Shown here piece by piece: positions 1-11,008 of a DNA stretch of 46,041 nt. The notes beneath the pieces were generated by a model. The model had not been told where the DNA came from and searched no databases. It saw only the letters and a list, made by a program, of their open reading frames with translations. The DNA is from Parachlorella kessleri (Eukaryota; Chlorophyta; Trebouxiophyceae; Chlorellales; Chlorellaceae), in the NCBI GenBank assembly GCA_001598975.1, contig BBXU01001623.1, positions 1 through 46,041 on the forward strand, written 5' to 3'. The position numbers and the translations under genes were made by a program. The stretch's first letter is position 1. Each line of letters begins with the position of its first letter.

Positions 1-1128
1 AAAAAAGGGGCGAAGCCCCCCAGAACCGAGCTTCTTCAGAATTTGAGATTTTATAGAATTTCCTGGAATCCCCACAGTGTCAAGGAAATGAAAGTTAGAA
101 AGGCAGTTTCAAAGTTGCTTGCAACGGATGCAGAGGCTTGGCGACTTTGTGGGTTGCAACAGATGCCATGACCCAGATGCTCCATTGAAACGCATACGTG
201 CCCCACGGGTTGCCGCCGTGGAGAGTTGCCTGGTGTTGTCCAGGGAGCAGGATGCCACAAACATATATATAAGTCACCATGCTAGTCGCAAGGGCAGCGG
301 AGGCGACCCGTGGCCGCGGGCATGGCCGGCCACGGCAGAGTGTCCCGGTGGCGATGCCTCCCCGGCACCCCAACCTCCCCTCCATCCAAGCCATGGTGAT
401 ATCCTTGGCGGTTGAAATGCGCTTGAAGGAGATATGGAAGCTCGTAGAATGGAGCAAACGCAGATATGTCCTTCCCGCGAGCGCAGACGCACACCTGACG
501 TTCCCGCGCACACACAGAGTAACCACAAAGGGGCTCCGCCCTGTGGGGCTTCGCCCCAAAAATATTGGCGACCATCAAGGGGCTGGAGAGGAAGGAGAGA
601 GAGGGACTCCATCCACGCTGGCTCCCGCCAGCCAACGTGGCTGGCCAAGCATATGGCTGGGCTTTCTGTTATTCCAAAAGGAATAGTGTACTCGATGTTG
701 AATGGTTGCCATAGTACAAACTCCTGGTGCTTGATTTCCAACGCTTGCAGGCAGTACCTAGATCAGTGCCACTGCTCGTGTTGCTCTCGTTCTCAGTGGT
801 GACTAGAGGAACTTGGCGGTATGGGAGCCCTAGAGGTGCTGAACTTCACAGCTAATAGCTAGGTGCACCTCCTTCCACAGTACCTTAGCCTCCCTGACAC
901 TGTTGCCCGTGTACCTACAGGACTATATTGGGGCATCAAGCCCCATCAGCCCCTCACTATACCCAACACTCGCAATAACGTCAGTCTACTGGGTTGCTCC
1001 TTAGCTGTGTTATAGGTGTTGTGCAGTATGATAGTCTCTACTGCCCTGCCTTGCTCTCTCGCTTGTAGCACTTGTCGGGCAATAAGGAACGCATCCCTCC
1101 ACCCTCGACACCTCCTCGTTGCGTGCAG
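1..1128. other. spacer with GC-rich palindromes, no resolved gene
   Basis: I see no exon chain that I can defend here. A 13-base near-palindrome of the type GGGGCGAAGCCCC lies at 7-19. Its reverse complement lies at 545-557, directly after a related GGGGCTCCGCCC at 530-541. Several short hydrophobic open stretches between about 740 and 790 could be 5' exons of the gene ending at 1706, but their phases could not be linked. Confidence 0.4.
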
Positions 1129-1706
1129 GCTCCTTGCCGGGGGTATCAGTTCCACGGTTATGCTTGTGGTGGATGAAGCAATGCGGCTGTATGAGAGGCG
1201 GAGCCTGACAGAGGAAGTCCTGCTAGCGGCTGCATCAGCTGTGCTGCTGGTGAGTGAGCCTTGCCAGGGAACTGGTTTGGCCATGCCCAACCATAACATC
1301 TGCACGCTTCTATCGTCTGATTGGTCTTGGTCGAACATCACGAGCTGCCAACGGCCCTGCGGATAGTCCGCCCTGCGTGGGTCAGGTAGCCCTGACATGT
1401 TACATATGCGCTGCAGTCTCACACTGCCATGCATTCTCCGCTGCCACTGCCTGCATGCCGACCTGACATATGAGCAGGTCCTGCTGTTGGTTCACGGAGA
1501 TGATCCCTCTGCAGGGGTTAGGCTTCTTCTTTTTGTTGCTCTGGTGTGGAGTCTACCTCGGCTGACACTGTTCAAGCTGGACGCCATGATTTTGCTTGGC
1601 AGTACTCTCGCTGACCTCGGCATTGCACGACGACCCCTCATTACCTTGGTGAGCAGCATTGTAGCAAAGTGTAGTGCAGCTCTACCAAGTCTCCTTGCAG
1701 AAGTAA
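1129..1706 (+). CDS. 3' exons of an unrecognised hydrophobic protein
   Basis: Three segments chain with correct phase and GT-AG borders: 1129-1249, 1478-1648 and a six-base terminal exon 1701-1706 (Lys, stop TAA). The first encodes a mixed hydrophobic and helical stretch (AMRLYERRSLTEEVLLAAAS). The second contains a membrane-like segment (GVRLLLFVALVWSLPRL) followed by a second hydrophobic run. The first listed exon needs two bases from an upstream exon that I could not identify, so the start of the gene is missing from this entry. I do not recognise the family. The open frames and splice borders are seen directly; that this is an expressed gene is inference. It could also be a decayed gene. 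Confidence 0.35.
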
Positions 1707-2606
1707 GATGCAGCACGCCTGTGCCAGCAGTTTATTATTGGCCATAGCCCTCCTTTGATGCTCCACTTTGCAGTCATGGCCCTGACCCCTTAGTAAGGTC
1801 CAGAACTTTTGATTGGAAGCAGCATTGCTTGACACGATTTGTTGAGGGTGGCAGGCAACTGCCAACTGAGGAGAGGTAGAGGTAAGCTGCACTGTGGCAG
1901 GCAGTGTGAACAGGCACGAGATAGAGTTTTGACAAGGAACTGTACTGTCAGGGTTACATGCATGTATGCTACGGTTCTTGCCTGCCTTCTGATCCACTAG
2001 TCTAGGGCCTTTTGTCTGTTACACTTTGCAGCTATGCAAGTTGGACCCCCTGTCGACTAGCAGTACCCGCATTGAGCAGGGTGCATACCTAGCCTAAAAA
2101 TAGAACCTTGCTCTCACATCCGTCACACACCACACCCGTTTGTTCAGCTTCCATTGTTAGCGTCGAAACTCATTAAGCCAGCATGGGTTGTCAAAGGATT
2201 TGAGAGATGCTTGATAATTTCTGCAAGGACGTTGGTTGCCTGTTGGGCTCTCAGGAGCTGCACCCCTGGCATTGTGATCGGCATGTCAGGTCAAGTCAGC
2301 AGGGCAAGGTACAAGCCAGCCGGGGTTCTCCATACCTCAACCTACAGCGGAATTCCTACAGTACAAACAGGTTGAAACCGCTGCAGAAGCTCCATGCTCA
2401 TGCACCAAGTAGCCCTCAGGCACAGCCTCAGGCACGCCAGTGCATGAGACCTAAGCATATGTCAATCCAAAAAGAAGATCACGAAGGGTGTGCTACTCAA
2501 GACGACTAAACTAAGCTAGCTAATGCAGCTCAGGAAGCATGGCTTGGCAACTGCCTAACGAGGAGTGTCAAGTTTCCACACACTAACCACAGATCCTATT
2601 TGGTCT
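1707..2606. other. spacer with one dispersed-repeat copy
   Basis: No convincing exon. About 1846-1975 carries a degenerate copy of the window's dispersed repeat: a GGTGGCAGG-like head, then a CTGTACTGTCAGGG-like body. The rest looks like non-coding sequence between a gene ending at 1706 (+) and one ending at 2607 (-), that is, a convergent 3' junction. Confidence 0.4.
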
Positions 2607-3740
2607 CTATCCTTCAATGCAGCCGTCAATGGTACAGATCACATCGCTGTTGCCATTATGATTATGGTAGGCTTTACTGCTGAGGATGGCCACCCAAATG
2701 ATTGTGAAGATGATGGACATAATACAGTTTGCAAGCCACCCTGAGCGTTCCCTGCACAAAATAGGATGCTGTCTTCAGCAGGTATCAAAAGGGTCCTACG
2801 CAGCATCGCCGGCGCACAACTAGCAGCCATGTCACCACGGAAAACCGATTAGCCATAAACTGCTGCCAGGGCGTCAAATCCGTACCAGCTTGCGCACATA
2901 GCACTCAATCCACAGGAGATGAGCATCTGTCGCCATACCTTGGGTCAAAATGACCAACGTATCGCATAATGACGCCTATGTACCACACTGCAGACAAGTG
3001 GGAATGAGTCCGGTAAGCAAACGCAGACACAGTCCTCTGGTGTAAAGTGACCCACACAAATCGACGATAAAGTTCAAGTGACTTTAAGCAAGTGTAGGTT
3101 GCACAGCACTTACTTGGCCATAAAAGCCAGCCGACCATAAAGATTACCCACTGCAACACGCAGCAGCAGTGTTGCGGGGTGTGTACTAGAACACACAACA
3201 AGCCATTCCGTCCCCAACCACAGGCACCGGGATTGACTAGTATGAGTCCGCCCGACCGGCCGCACAGAGCAGCCAACAAGGCGAGGCAGGCCCATGCTAC
3301 TTTCTGGGGCAGCAGGCATGCACCCTCACAGCAGACAAGGTGCGTAATGCAGCTTGGCCTTCGCTCACCTGTGCGCCTATGCCACAGGTCAGCGGCGTTG
3401 CAGGTGCTGGGTTCTGGTAGGGCGCTGACTGCTCAAATGTGGAGTAGAGCGGGGCATTGCTCGGCTCAACCGGGGGTGGGTACTGTGGGTAGCTGCTGCT
3501 GCTGCTGCCATACTGAGGATATGCTGTGCTGAAAGCGCCTCCAGAATACTGTACAGGGTAGCCTGTGACAGGGACTTCAGGGTAGCGCTCTAGTGTGGCA
3601 GTTACTTTTGTTGTGCCCTCTGTGGCACCAGCGTTGGTGCTGGGCCCCGGCTGGGCGGGCGTCCCGCTTTGCGGAGCTGAAGTCTCTGCTGTGTTAGCTG
3701 GAGGGTCAGCAAACGGGTTTCCGGACGGAGATGGCTGCAT
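2607..3740 (-). CDS. 60S ribosomal protein L18a-like membrane protein
   Basis: Four exons on the minus strand: 3740-3369, 3150-3114, 2987-2939, 2751-2607, giving 200 residues. All phases match. The N-terminal 120 residues are rich in Pro, Tyr, Ser and Gln, as in the plant 60S L18a-like family. A CGIG motif (about residues 119-122) then leads into a Trp-rich hydrophobic segment (WVIFMVGWLLWP), a WYIGVIMRY segment and a second membrane helix (IIFTIIWVAIL). This order (CGIG, helix, WY(I/V)GA, short loop, helix) is the plant family's C-terminal domain. Despite the name, the family is not a ribosomal protein; these are small two-helix membrane proteins of poorly known role. An NPF tripeptide sits at residues 8-10. 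The ATG at 3740 is chosen because the only in-frame codon further upstream is a GTG. It is head-to-head with the gene starting at 4005. Confidence 0.8.
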
Positions 3741-4004
3741 CCTCTCGGTCCTGTGATCAGCGCGGCGTTCCACTCCTTGGGTAAAAGCTGTACATCACAG
3801 CTGTAGACGAGGGTGAAACCTGGCAAACTGGTCACCACACGGGCATTTGACACAAGGGAGTCATCGAAGAGTCACCTTAGTAGTAAGGGCCCCACTAGGC
3901 GCAGCTGCAGTATCGCGTGGATTGGCGCACGCTCTCGAACAAAAACTACTGTGTGACACAGTGTGTAAGGAGAGCCCTGGTATGACGGTCCTTGCCCTGT
4001 TGTC
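3741..4004. promoter_or_regulatory. head-to-head intergenic region, likely shared promoter
   Basis: 264 bases separate the ATG of the L18a-like gene (minus, 3740) from the ATG of the helical-repeat gene (plus, 4005). This leaves room only for two 5' UTRs and a shared promoter. I see no clear TATA box. The assignment is inferred from gene orientation alone. Confidence 0.45.
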
Positions 4005-5384
4005 ATGGCCTTCCCTTGTACCACACCCCTCCAGCGTTGCACACCGCCTCGCTGGACTCCAGTAGTCTGCAGCTCGTGCACTGGCTCCTTTCACCGCATC
4101 CAAGGCAGGGCTGCAACACTGAGCCCTGAGTGCCCTGGCACAAGTGCCACAGGGGTGCATGCTGGTGGGCACGAAGTATGGCCTCCCTGGGCAGCTACGC
4201 CGCCACCAGAGGAAGTAGATAGAGTTGAAGTGGTAAGACTGTCGGCAGCTGCTGCTCAACCTACAGCTCTGGTCCTGTTTCTCTTCCACCTGACCAGCAA
4301 CTCCTCTGCTGGCTGCAGCGGGCTGTGGCCAAGCAGCTCCAACTCAGCGAAGCAGACGTGCTTGGCCGCCTTCAGAGGCTGCAGCAGTTGCTGCCTGGCA
4401 TTCAGCACGGGGTGGCAAGCATGACACGGCGGCAGCTAGCCTGGCTTGTAAAGGGTGATGTGTCCCGCACAGTAGAGAATTTGCTAGAGGTAGGAAAGAG
4501 GCATGGTTGGGGCTACCACAGGACTTCAAGGAGGGAAGTTCCCTCCTTGACTTGAGATATGTGATTGCTATCCAATCAGGCCGCATGCATCTATTGCATG
4601 AGCAGCAGCCCCTTGTCCATGCCGTACAGTGCCTAATCACCAAGAGTGCCTGGCAGGTGCCATGATGGCAGCAGTGTGACTGCAGCATCATGTACCTGCA
4701 CTGAGACACAAGCCCAGAATATGCCACCTCCGTGCAGATGAAGCGGCTCTTCCCTGCCGCCGACGCTGCCAGGATAGGTGCTCAGGAGCCATTCATAGTA
4801 CTTTATGGCAGCCCCAGCACTCTCCGCAGAGCAGCAGCGCAGCTTTTGGAGCTACTGCCACGCGTAGATTTGGACAGGCAGGTGTATCAAGCGGGATCCC
4901 TCCCGGGCGGCATGAATGGGAACAGGGGAAGTGTGCGAGCTGGATGCATTGCACAAACTGGCTGCTTGCGTATTCACTCTGGACGGGGCCCAAGGCGCTG
5001 GGTATCCTAGCCAGCAGCATATGCTCCCTAGCTGGGCACCCACAACCACCAGCCAGCTGCTTTGGTTTTGTGCAAGAGTAGCTCCAATCTCCTTGTGCTC
5101 TACACACCTTGGGTCCCAGATCCATTCCATGCCATTTGCCATGTGGGTGCAGAGCAGTGGAGAGCGAGCCGTCTCTGCTGAATATACGGGCCCTGAAGCA
5201 GGCCGTGACCAACTTGCAGCGGTACCAGCCCCACATCAAGACTTCCGAAGACGTGCAGAAGACCCTGGAGTACAACCCCCGCTGGTTCATGCGGTACCAG
5301 TGGGGTGACCCCAACAGTGCTGCCGCTGGGGTCAACAGGCGGACGCCGTGGCGGTATGAAGCGCCAAACCCATTCCAGCGGTAG
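4005..5384 (+). CDS. small plastid-type helical-repeat protein, possibly mTERF-like
   Basis: Four exons, 4005-4232, 4319-4489, 4738-4877 and 5153-5384, give 256 residues. The first exon encodes a Ser/Thr/Pro/Arg-rich, acid-poor stretch that looks like a chloroplast transit peptide. The rest is amphipathic helices with repeated Leu-rich units, such as VLGRLQRLQQLLPGI and a later LKQAVTNLQRYQP. Units of the form 'LLPGxxxxxLVxxxPxLL' occur in algal proteins with mTERF-like repeats, which bind organellar nucleic acid, but no unit is canonical, so the family call is tentative. To keep frame, the third intron needs a GC donor (ACAG then GCAGGT at 4878); a GT donor four bases later shifts the frame. 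The C terminus is basic and aromatic. A TGTAA (a known chlorophyte polyadenylation signal) lies near 5486, about 100 bases past the stop. Confidence 0.55.
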
Positions 5385-6720
5385 TGCAGACCGACCAACG
5401 GCCAACGATGTAGGGTAGGAGGTACACCTCAGGGAGGGGTTTCCAAAAGGTTAGTGGCCACTTGTGTCTGTGTACTAGAACCCCATTGTAACCTGAGGTA
5501 GCTATGTGGACGGGATAAGCAGCTGTAGGATTTCATTCAATTCACGAACATGATAATCATGTGTTGAACGCACCAGCAGTAGGCTTACCAGCTGACCTTG
5601 CCATGTGGGCAGAGCCTGAACTTCACAAACTCTATTTGGCAGCATGTAGGAAGTCTGTCACAGTTTATCATAAGGGTAACTATGTCTACTTGTCATGTAG
5701 CACTGCATGAAATGGTACTTTTTTTTACTCTCACAGCTGCGGCTAGCCTACTGGTCCAGCACGGATCTCAAAGCTATCCTTGGTAGGGTGGCAGGCATGT
5801 AAACAGAGAGGAGGCAAGGGTGTACTTGAGTAACAAAGCTGTGCTTACTCACTGTTATCGGCGTTAAAACAAGCAGTGGTGATGGCTTGGTGGTGCTAGC
5901 AGGGGTTGTGACTGTAACCCTGTCACACCTGGATGCATGCGTAGTACAGCAGACTGCCACATCACTGAGACAGCCTCCAGGGAGATGAGGTGGGCTTGCT
6001 TCGTGCCTCTTCAATCCTCGCCATCGATATGCATGCTAAGTCAAGTAACACTTGTCCTGCCTTTTGGGCAGTTGAACGTGTTCCAGACGGTGTTACACGG
6101 GCTACAGGTCCAGGTTGATAACCATGAGAGTTAAATAATACGGCTAGGCAATATACAACAGAGAAGCAGCAGACGCTCTTCCCAGCAAAATCAAATCAAG
6201 TACACAGAGGGCAGTGAGGGGAACTGCGGCAGCAGAAGGAACCCGTAGGTCCCCATGTTGCTAGTTCATACCCTCCAGACCAGCTGTGCCTCACCGGCTG
6301 CACTTAGTAACGCTTAGTAACCCCAAGGGGGACACCGAGGAACCCCACCCAAGGGCAGCGACACACACATGCCCCCAGGGGACAGCGCTTGATAGTAGCA
6401 GCAGCTAAAACACTAGGTGATCGGGATTGGGCAGGGGGACAGCAACAGGGGAACTGCGGCAACGGAAAACACTCGGGCAAAAATGTTTTCAGTGCTAGTT
6501 CATACCCTGGGCGGACATAGAACGCCTAAGGGGCAAGGAACGAAGGGACGCTCTATGCAAGCTCATTCAAAAACGGTCCTGGGGTTAACAGGCATCAGTT
6601 GGGGTGTTGATACATACTTGATGGGCGGCATGATGGCTGGGGGCTACAGCTGTGCTGGCTGGCTGGGCGGGGTTGCTGATGATTCAGCCAGCCAGGCGGT
6701 TGGCAGCTGCTGGTGGGTGT
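5385..6720. other. convergent spacer with a repeat fragment
   Basis: No exon chain found. It lies between two genes that end towards each other (5384 plus, 6721 minus). A fragment of the dispersed repeat (GGTGGCAGGCATGTAAACAG) lies at about 5788-5840. A possible TGTAA signal for the plus gene is near 5486, and one for the minus gene (read as TTACA) near 6091. Confidence 0.45.
5786..5840 (+). repeat. dispersed repeat, short copy
   Basis: GTGGCAGG head followed by an AACAGAGAGGAGG-like segment. Both match the better-preserved copies at 20357 and 33351. Only the 5' part of the unit is present. Confidence 0.4.
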
Positions 6721-9700
6721 CTACCACTCGGCGGGGGTTTGTTGCTGCAAAAAGGGCGTAAATTGGACGACGTTAAGGCAGGTTGAGGCCCAAGGTTCCA
6801 GGTAGGGTCAGCTGTGCAAGCTGGGCTGCAAAAGAGGGCTTCTGACACACCCGTTCAGCAGCCAGGAGGCCCCTATATCCCTATCTTGCTGCAGTTCCAC
6901 ATGGCTGCAGAGGCAGGTCTGCTTCCGACACGTGTGTGTCCCAGGTGGGCAAGGCCAGCAACCGGGAAAAAGGCAAGCTCGAACACCCACAAGATGACAA
7001 ACACCATCGCCCGACTCACAGTGATGCAGTGCACGTTCCCTGCGTTCAGCAGGATCTCGCGCGAGTCCACGTTGACGACCCGGGTGTTGGGGTCCAGGTA
7101 CTTGCAGTAGGCCTCGCCCAGGATGTCCAGGGCGCGCTGGTCGGCAGCGGCGGCGCCGGCGCCAAACTGCAGCAGGCCAAGGGCAAGAGCGTGGTGTGTA
7201 AGGGAGAGTGCAGCAACGCAGAGGCTGCCTCGGAAATGATGTATACAAGGTCTGCTCATTGGCGAGAACCCGGCCCCTTGACGGGCCGCAAATGGGTCAG
7301 TGTCCCAGAACACAGATTGGCAATGCCAATCACAGCCATTCTGGCAACTACAGCCATTCTGAGATGCTTGCCGGAAGGATGCGATGATGGGGGCCAGGGA
7401 CCCACCCACCTTGGAGATGACCGCGCCGCCGTTGGCCTTGTAGTGGTTGATGTAGGAGGCGGACAGGCGCTCACCGGGGATGCGGGGCACGTAGCCCTTG
7501 GAGTAGTGGTCCGGCTGCAGCCAGGAGGGGGGACAAACCGAGCCGCAACAGGTCAGGGGTGCAACAGGTCAGGGGTGGGTATAAAGAGCAAGCTTGTACC
7601 AAAGGTGCAGCTAAGCCTGCCACGGCACAAAATGGCTGCCCAGGCTGAGGGTGGAGGCTCCATGGGAAGTGGCGGGCGCTCACGAGTATGGCACCTGCCC
7701 CTTGTCTGTCATGCCAAACCCTGGCAGTACACTGGGTAACAATGCAGCTGGTGATCCCTTCTCAGCCCATGGCAATCAGGGGGGCTTACCAGCAGGCCGC
7801 CAGCCTCACGGTAGGAGCGGAAGATGGCGGGGGGGCAGGGCACCTTCACAATCTTCAGCTTGCGGCCCTTGGCATCTGCGGAGGCAGCAACAGTTCCAAG
7901 GTGAGTCAACAACACTGGCTTCTTTTAACTTCCCACTTCTTGGCCCAGCCTGCAGGCGAGTCACGGCGGCATGGTCAGGTAGCGGTACGGTGCAAGACTT
8001 GGCTAGGATAAGAGTAATAGCTGTAGCCGAGGCTGGGGCGTAAGGAGCATGTGGAGCAGCTAGAAATGAAGAGGTACTGATTAGAGATGGTATAACAGCA
8101 ATGACAACACAAGACGCACTGCAACAAACAGTTCATCTCTCCCAGCCGCAGCCGCCACCCACCAGTGGTGTTGCTCAGGCGCTCGTACGCGTCCATGGAG
8201 ATCTCGTACTGGGGGTCGTTGAAGTCATTCTCGTCGTTAGGCCACGCCAGGGCCACCACCCCGGGGGCGATGAAGCAGCAGAAGTTGTCCACGTGTCCGT
8301 TGACCACGCTGTCGTCACCGGCCACGCCCTTCCACAGCCAGATGATCTGCAGCCAGCCAGCAAGTAAAAGGCCAGGTTGTGCAAAGCAGCAGGCATGGGA
8401 AATAAGCAAGGAGCGTGCTCAGCACCTAGGCGGCCTTCTCATGCGATTCATCATGCAGGGAGGGGAGCAGCAGCACACTGGGGCACTGCCAGAGGGTGTA
8501 CAGAAGGGCAGCACCCCAAAGCACGGCACAGCACAGCATGGAGGTGCAGTAGTCACGCAGGGCTGCAGGCAGCGCTTACCTTCTCCAGGCCCAGGTACTC
8601 CTTGAGCACACGCTCAATGTTGGCCTTGCCATAGTGGGGGTTGCGGGAGGGGTGCAGCAGGCACTCCTCAGTCACCACCAGGGTGCCCTGCACCACCAAG
8701 CCAGCAGGCATAGCAGGCAGCAGCTGAGTGGGGCTGGGTAAAGAGCAGCCAAGGACATAGACTGCCTGGCAAAGAGCAAATGGGAGCAAGTACATGCTCG
8801 ACCGGTGGTCATGCAGATGGCGCCGGCCCGGGCAATGCAGGCAATTGAACAACACCCATGCAGCCGTATTGCCACCACAAAGCCGGGAGTGGTTCAGGGA
8901 AGCCCAGGCAGCTGACCCAGCACCCACCTCGCCGTCGGAGTGGATGGAGCCGCCTTCAACATGGATGGGGGCCTCAAACACGCGCTGGCCCAGGTGCTCG
9001 ACCATCTTGCGGCCGGCCTCATAGTCCAGGGTCCAGTCGGGCATCATGGTGGGCATGCCCAGCAGCTGCAGCAAGTAAGTACCATAATGACACACTACTT
9101 AGTCAAAGCTTGGTGAGGCGGTTACCCTTGGGGCTCTGAGGGTGCTGTCTGGGCATCATAGTGCGCATGCGCAGCATCAGGAGGTAAGCTTTGGTTCATT
9201 GAGGCACCCGCTTGATGCAGTGCAGCCAGAAAAGTAGTGTCACAGCAATAGCAGCCAGGCAGTAGACCGGATTTCGTGCATCCACAACTTGGGCACACAA
9301 GGGAAGCTTGCCCAGCAATCCACGGAGGGTACTGCCGCTAAGCAGGCTACGACGTCTTGATGGGATAGGAGCAACTCTTCAAACACTAGCACACAGTGAC
9401 CCACCCACCTTCTTCAGGGTGCCACCATAGGCATCATAGTCCCAGTGCACGCCAGCCACGGTGCGCTTGCCGTTCTCAGTCTTGGCAACCCACTGCACAG
9501 CACAAAATGGGAGGACAGCACGTTGGTTGTAGCGATACGATAGGAGCTTGGGCACGGGCAACTGTGTGTTATACTGCCAGCTTCTCTCAACATAGCACAA
9601 CAGAACTTTCCTAGCGCACTGCGGGCAAAGGGGGAGGCAATGCGAGGCTCAAGGCTGCTGGCATTGTGCGGGGTGTTCTCCGCACGAGTAGCAAAGATCA

Positions 9701-11008
9701 ATCGTGCTCAGCGCTCGACCCCAGAATGCAATGCTGTTACTTACGCTTGCGCCCCAGTCCCGTGCCCAGCCATCCTCAATGGGGATCTCCACAACCTCCA
9801 CATTGGGGGCATCGGCAAAGACCGTGCGGGCCTGGGCTGCAGCCTGCAAGGAAGGGAGGCGGCAGGGAGGCCAGGCAACTCAGCACGCACACACCAGCGG
9901 CACCCTGTCATGATGCCTTGTCCCTGACAGCATGTAAGTGGGACCCGATAGATAGATGGATTTGACAGTGCTACCGCAAGGCTCATAGCAGGCACCCTCG
10001 ATGCCTTCGCCAGGGTCGGTGGCTGGTAGCCCTTGTTAGCAGTGGGTGGTAGCCCTTGTTAGCAACCACCCCTCCATTAGAGGCAGTGCCAGGCACAGCA
10101 AGCCCACCCACTGCAGCGCCCAGGAAGGGACAGATGCTGCCCGTGATATGCATAACACATGCCTGCCTGGCAGCGCACCTCGCCGGGGCTGGCAATCATC
10201 TTGACGGGCTCAAACTGGGAGATGGCCTTGGCCACACCCGCATACTGGTCCTGGGCGGGCTTGGCACCCTCGCGCCACAGGTAGCCGGAGGTGGGCCACC
10301 CCATCCAGCAGCACAGGTGGGGCTCAAACTCACCAGGCATGGTGTAGCCCAGCTGCAGCAGGGCAAGCTTGGGAACATTTTGGGGGGTGGGTATGTGGTA
10401 GCGAGCATGGAACTCGTGGGCAGGGTGTGAGCCCAGGAGCACTAGAAAAGGGTAGGTAACAGGGGTCAATGAGCCCTATTGTCGCAGGTGCCCACGGTAA
10501 CATTAAAGGTATGGAGGTATGCTGCCAGGAAGTGCTAGGCTTGACAGCGAACAATAGTACAGCACCGAGCTGGCTGCACTACGGTATCCAAGGTGAGGCA
10601 TCGAGTTGCTACCAAGCTGTTATACATTTACGTTGCAAGCTGTGGTGAGGACAGCTTATCAACCTCCTAAGAAATACTGACGCAGTCACCAGGAACAACC
10701 ACAGTCTGGTTCACGCCGTTGGCAAGGCAGGGCCTGCTCACCTGCTTGGGGGTGGGGACTGAGGGCTCAGCACGGGGCACATAGTTGGGCAGCTTGAAGC
10801 CCTTGGGAGGCTGGAAGCCAAAGGGGAACTGGGTCTCAGGTGGGAACTCCGTGTTCTGCTTGATCTCCTGGTAGAGGGAGCGCTCCGGGGGCGCGGCCAC
10901 AGCTTGTACGCAGGTCGAGCTGCGACGGCTGACACGGCCTGCAGCAAGGGAGCAGCTAAGGTAAGTGGCGAGGGTCGTAGGCGCGAGGATGACCTTCTCC
11001 GTGCACAT
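6721..11008 (-). CDS. AIH: agmatine deiminase (agmatine iminohydrolase)
   Basis: Hydrolyses agmatine to N-carbamoylputrescine and ammonia (EC 3.5.3.12), in the plant arginine-decarboxylase route to putrescine. Eleven exons join in phase: 11008-10742, 10352-10179, 9843-9745, 9492-9409, 9065-8928, 8687-8580, 8346-8163, 7875-7790, 7514-7410, 7166-7020 and 6744-6721, giving 471 residues. Family hallmarks are present: a GWARDWGAS block (about 172-180), HVEGG with His243, NGHVDN with His308/Asp310, and NVHCITQQ carrying the nucleophile Cys462 close to the C terminus. The plant enzyme is about 380 residues. The extra ~90 at the N terminus are Ser/Ala/Arg-rich and look like a transit peptide, so a plastid location is likely. 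An in-frame ATG also exists at 11029. I prefer 11008 because a TATA-like box at 11052-11058 would place transcription start close to 11025. The last exon is only eight codons. Confidence 0.93.
7545..7576. repeat. two tandem 16-base units in an intron
   Basis: GCAACAGGTCAGGGGT occurs twice in immediate succession, inside the intron between exons 8 and 9 of the agmatine deiminase gene, just 5' of the exon 9 acceptor in transcript orientation. Confidence 0.8.
10025..10064. repeat. direct repeat of 17 bases in an intron
   Basis: GGTAGCCCTTGTTAGCA occurs at 10025-10041 and again at 10048-10064, within the intron between exons 2 and 3 of agmatine deiminase. The copies are identical with a six-base gap, which points to a recent local duplication. 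Confidence 0.8.

Noticed and set aside
2607..3740. Minus-strand gene as a SCAMP (secretory carrier membrane protein), suggested by the NPF start
   Set aside because: Only two C-terminal membrane segments and a CGIG...WYIG order are present, which fits the 60S L18a-like family; SCAMPs have four helices and are longer.
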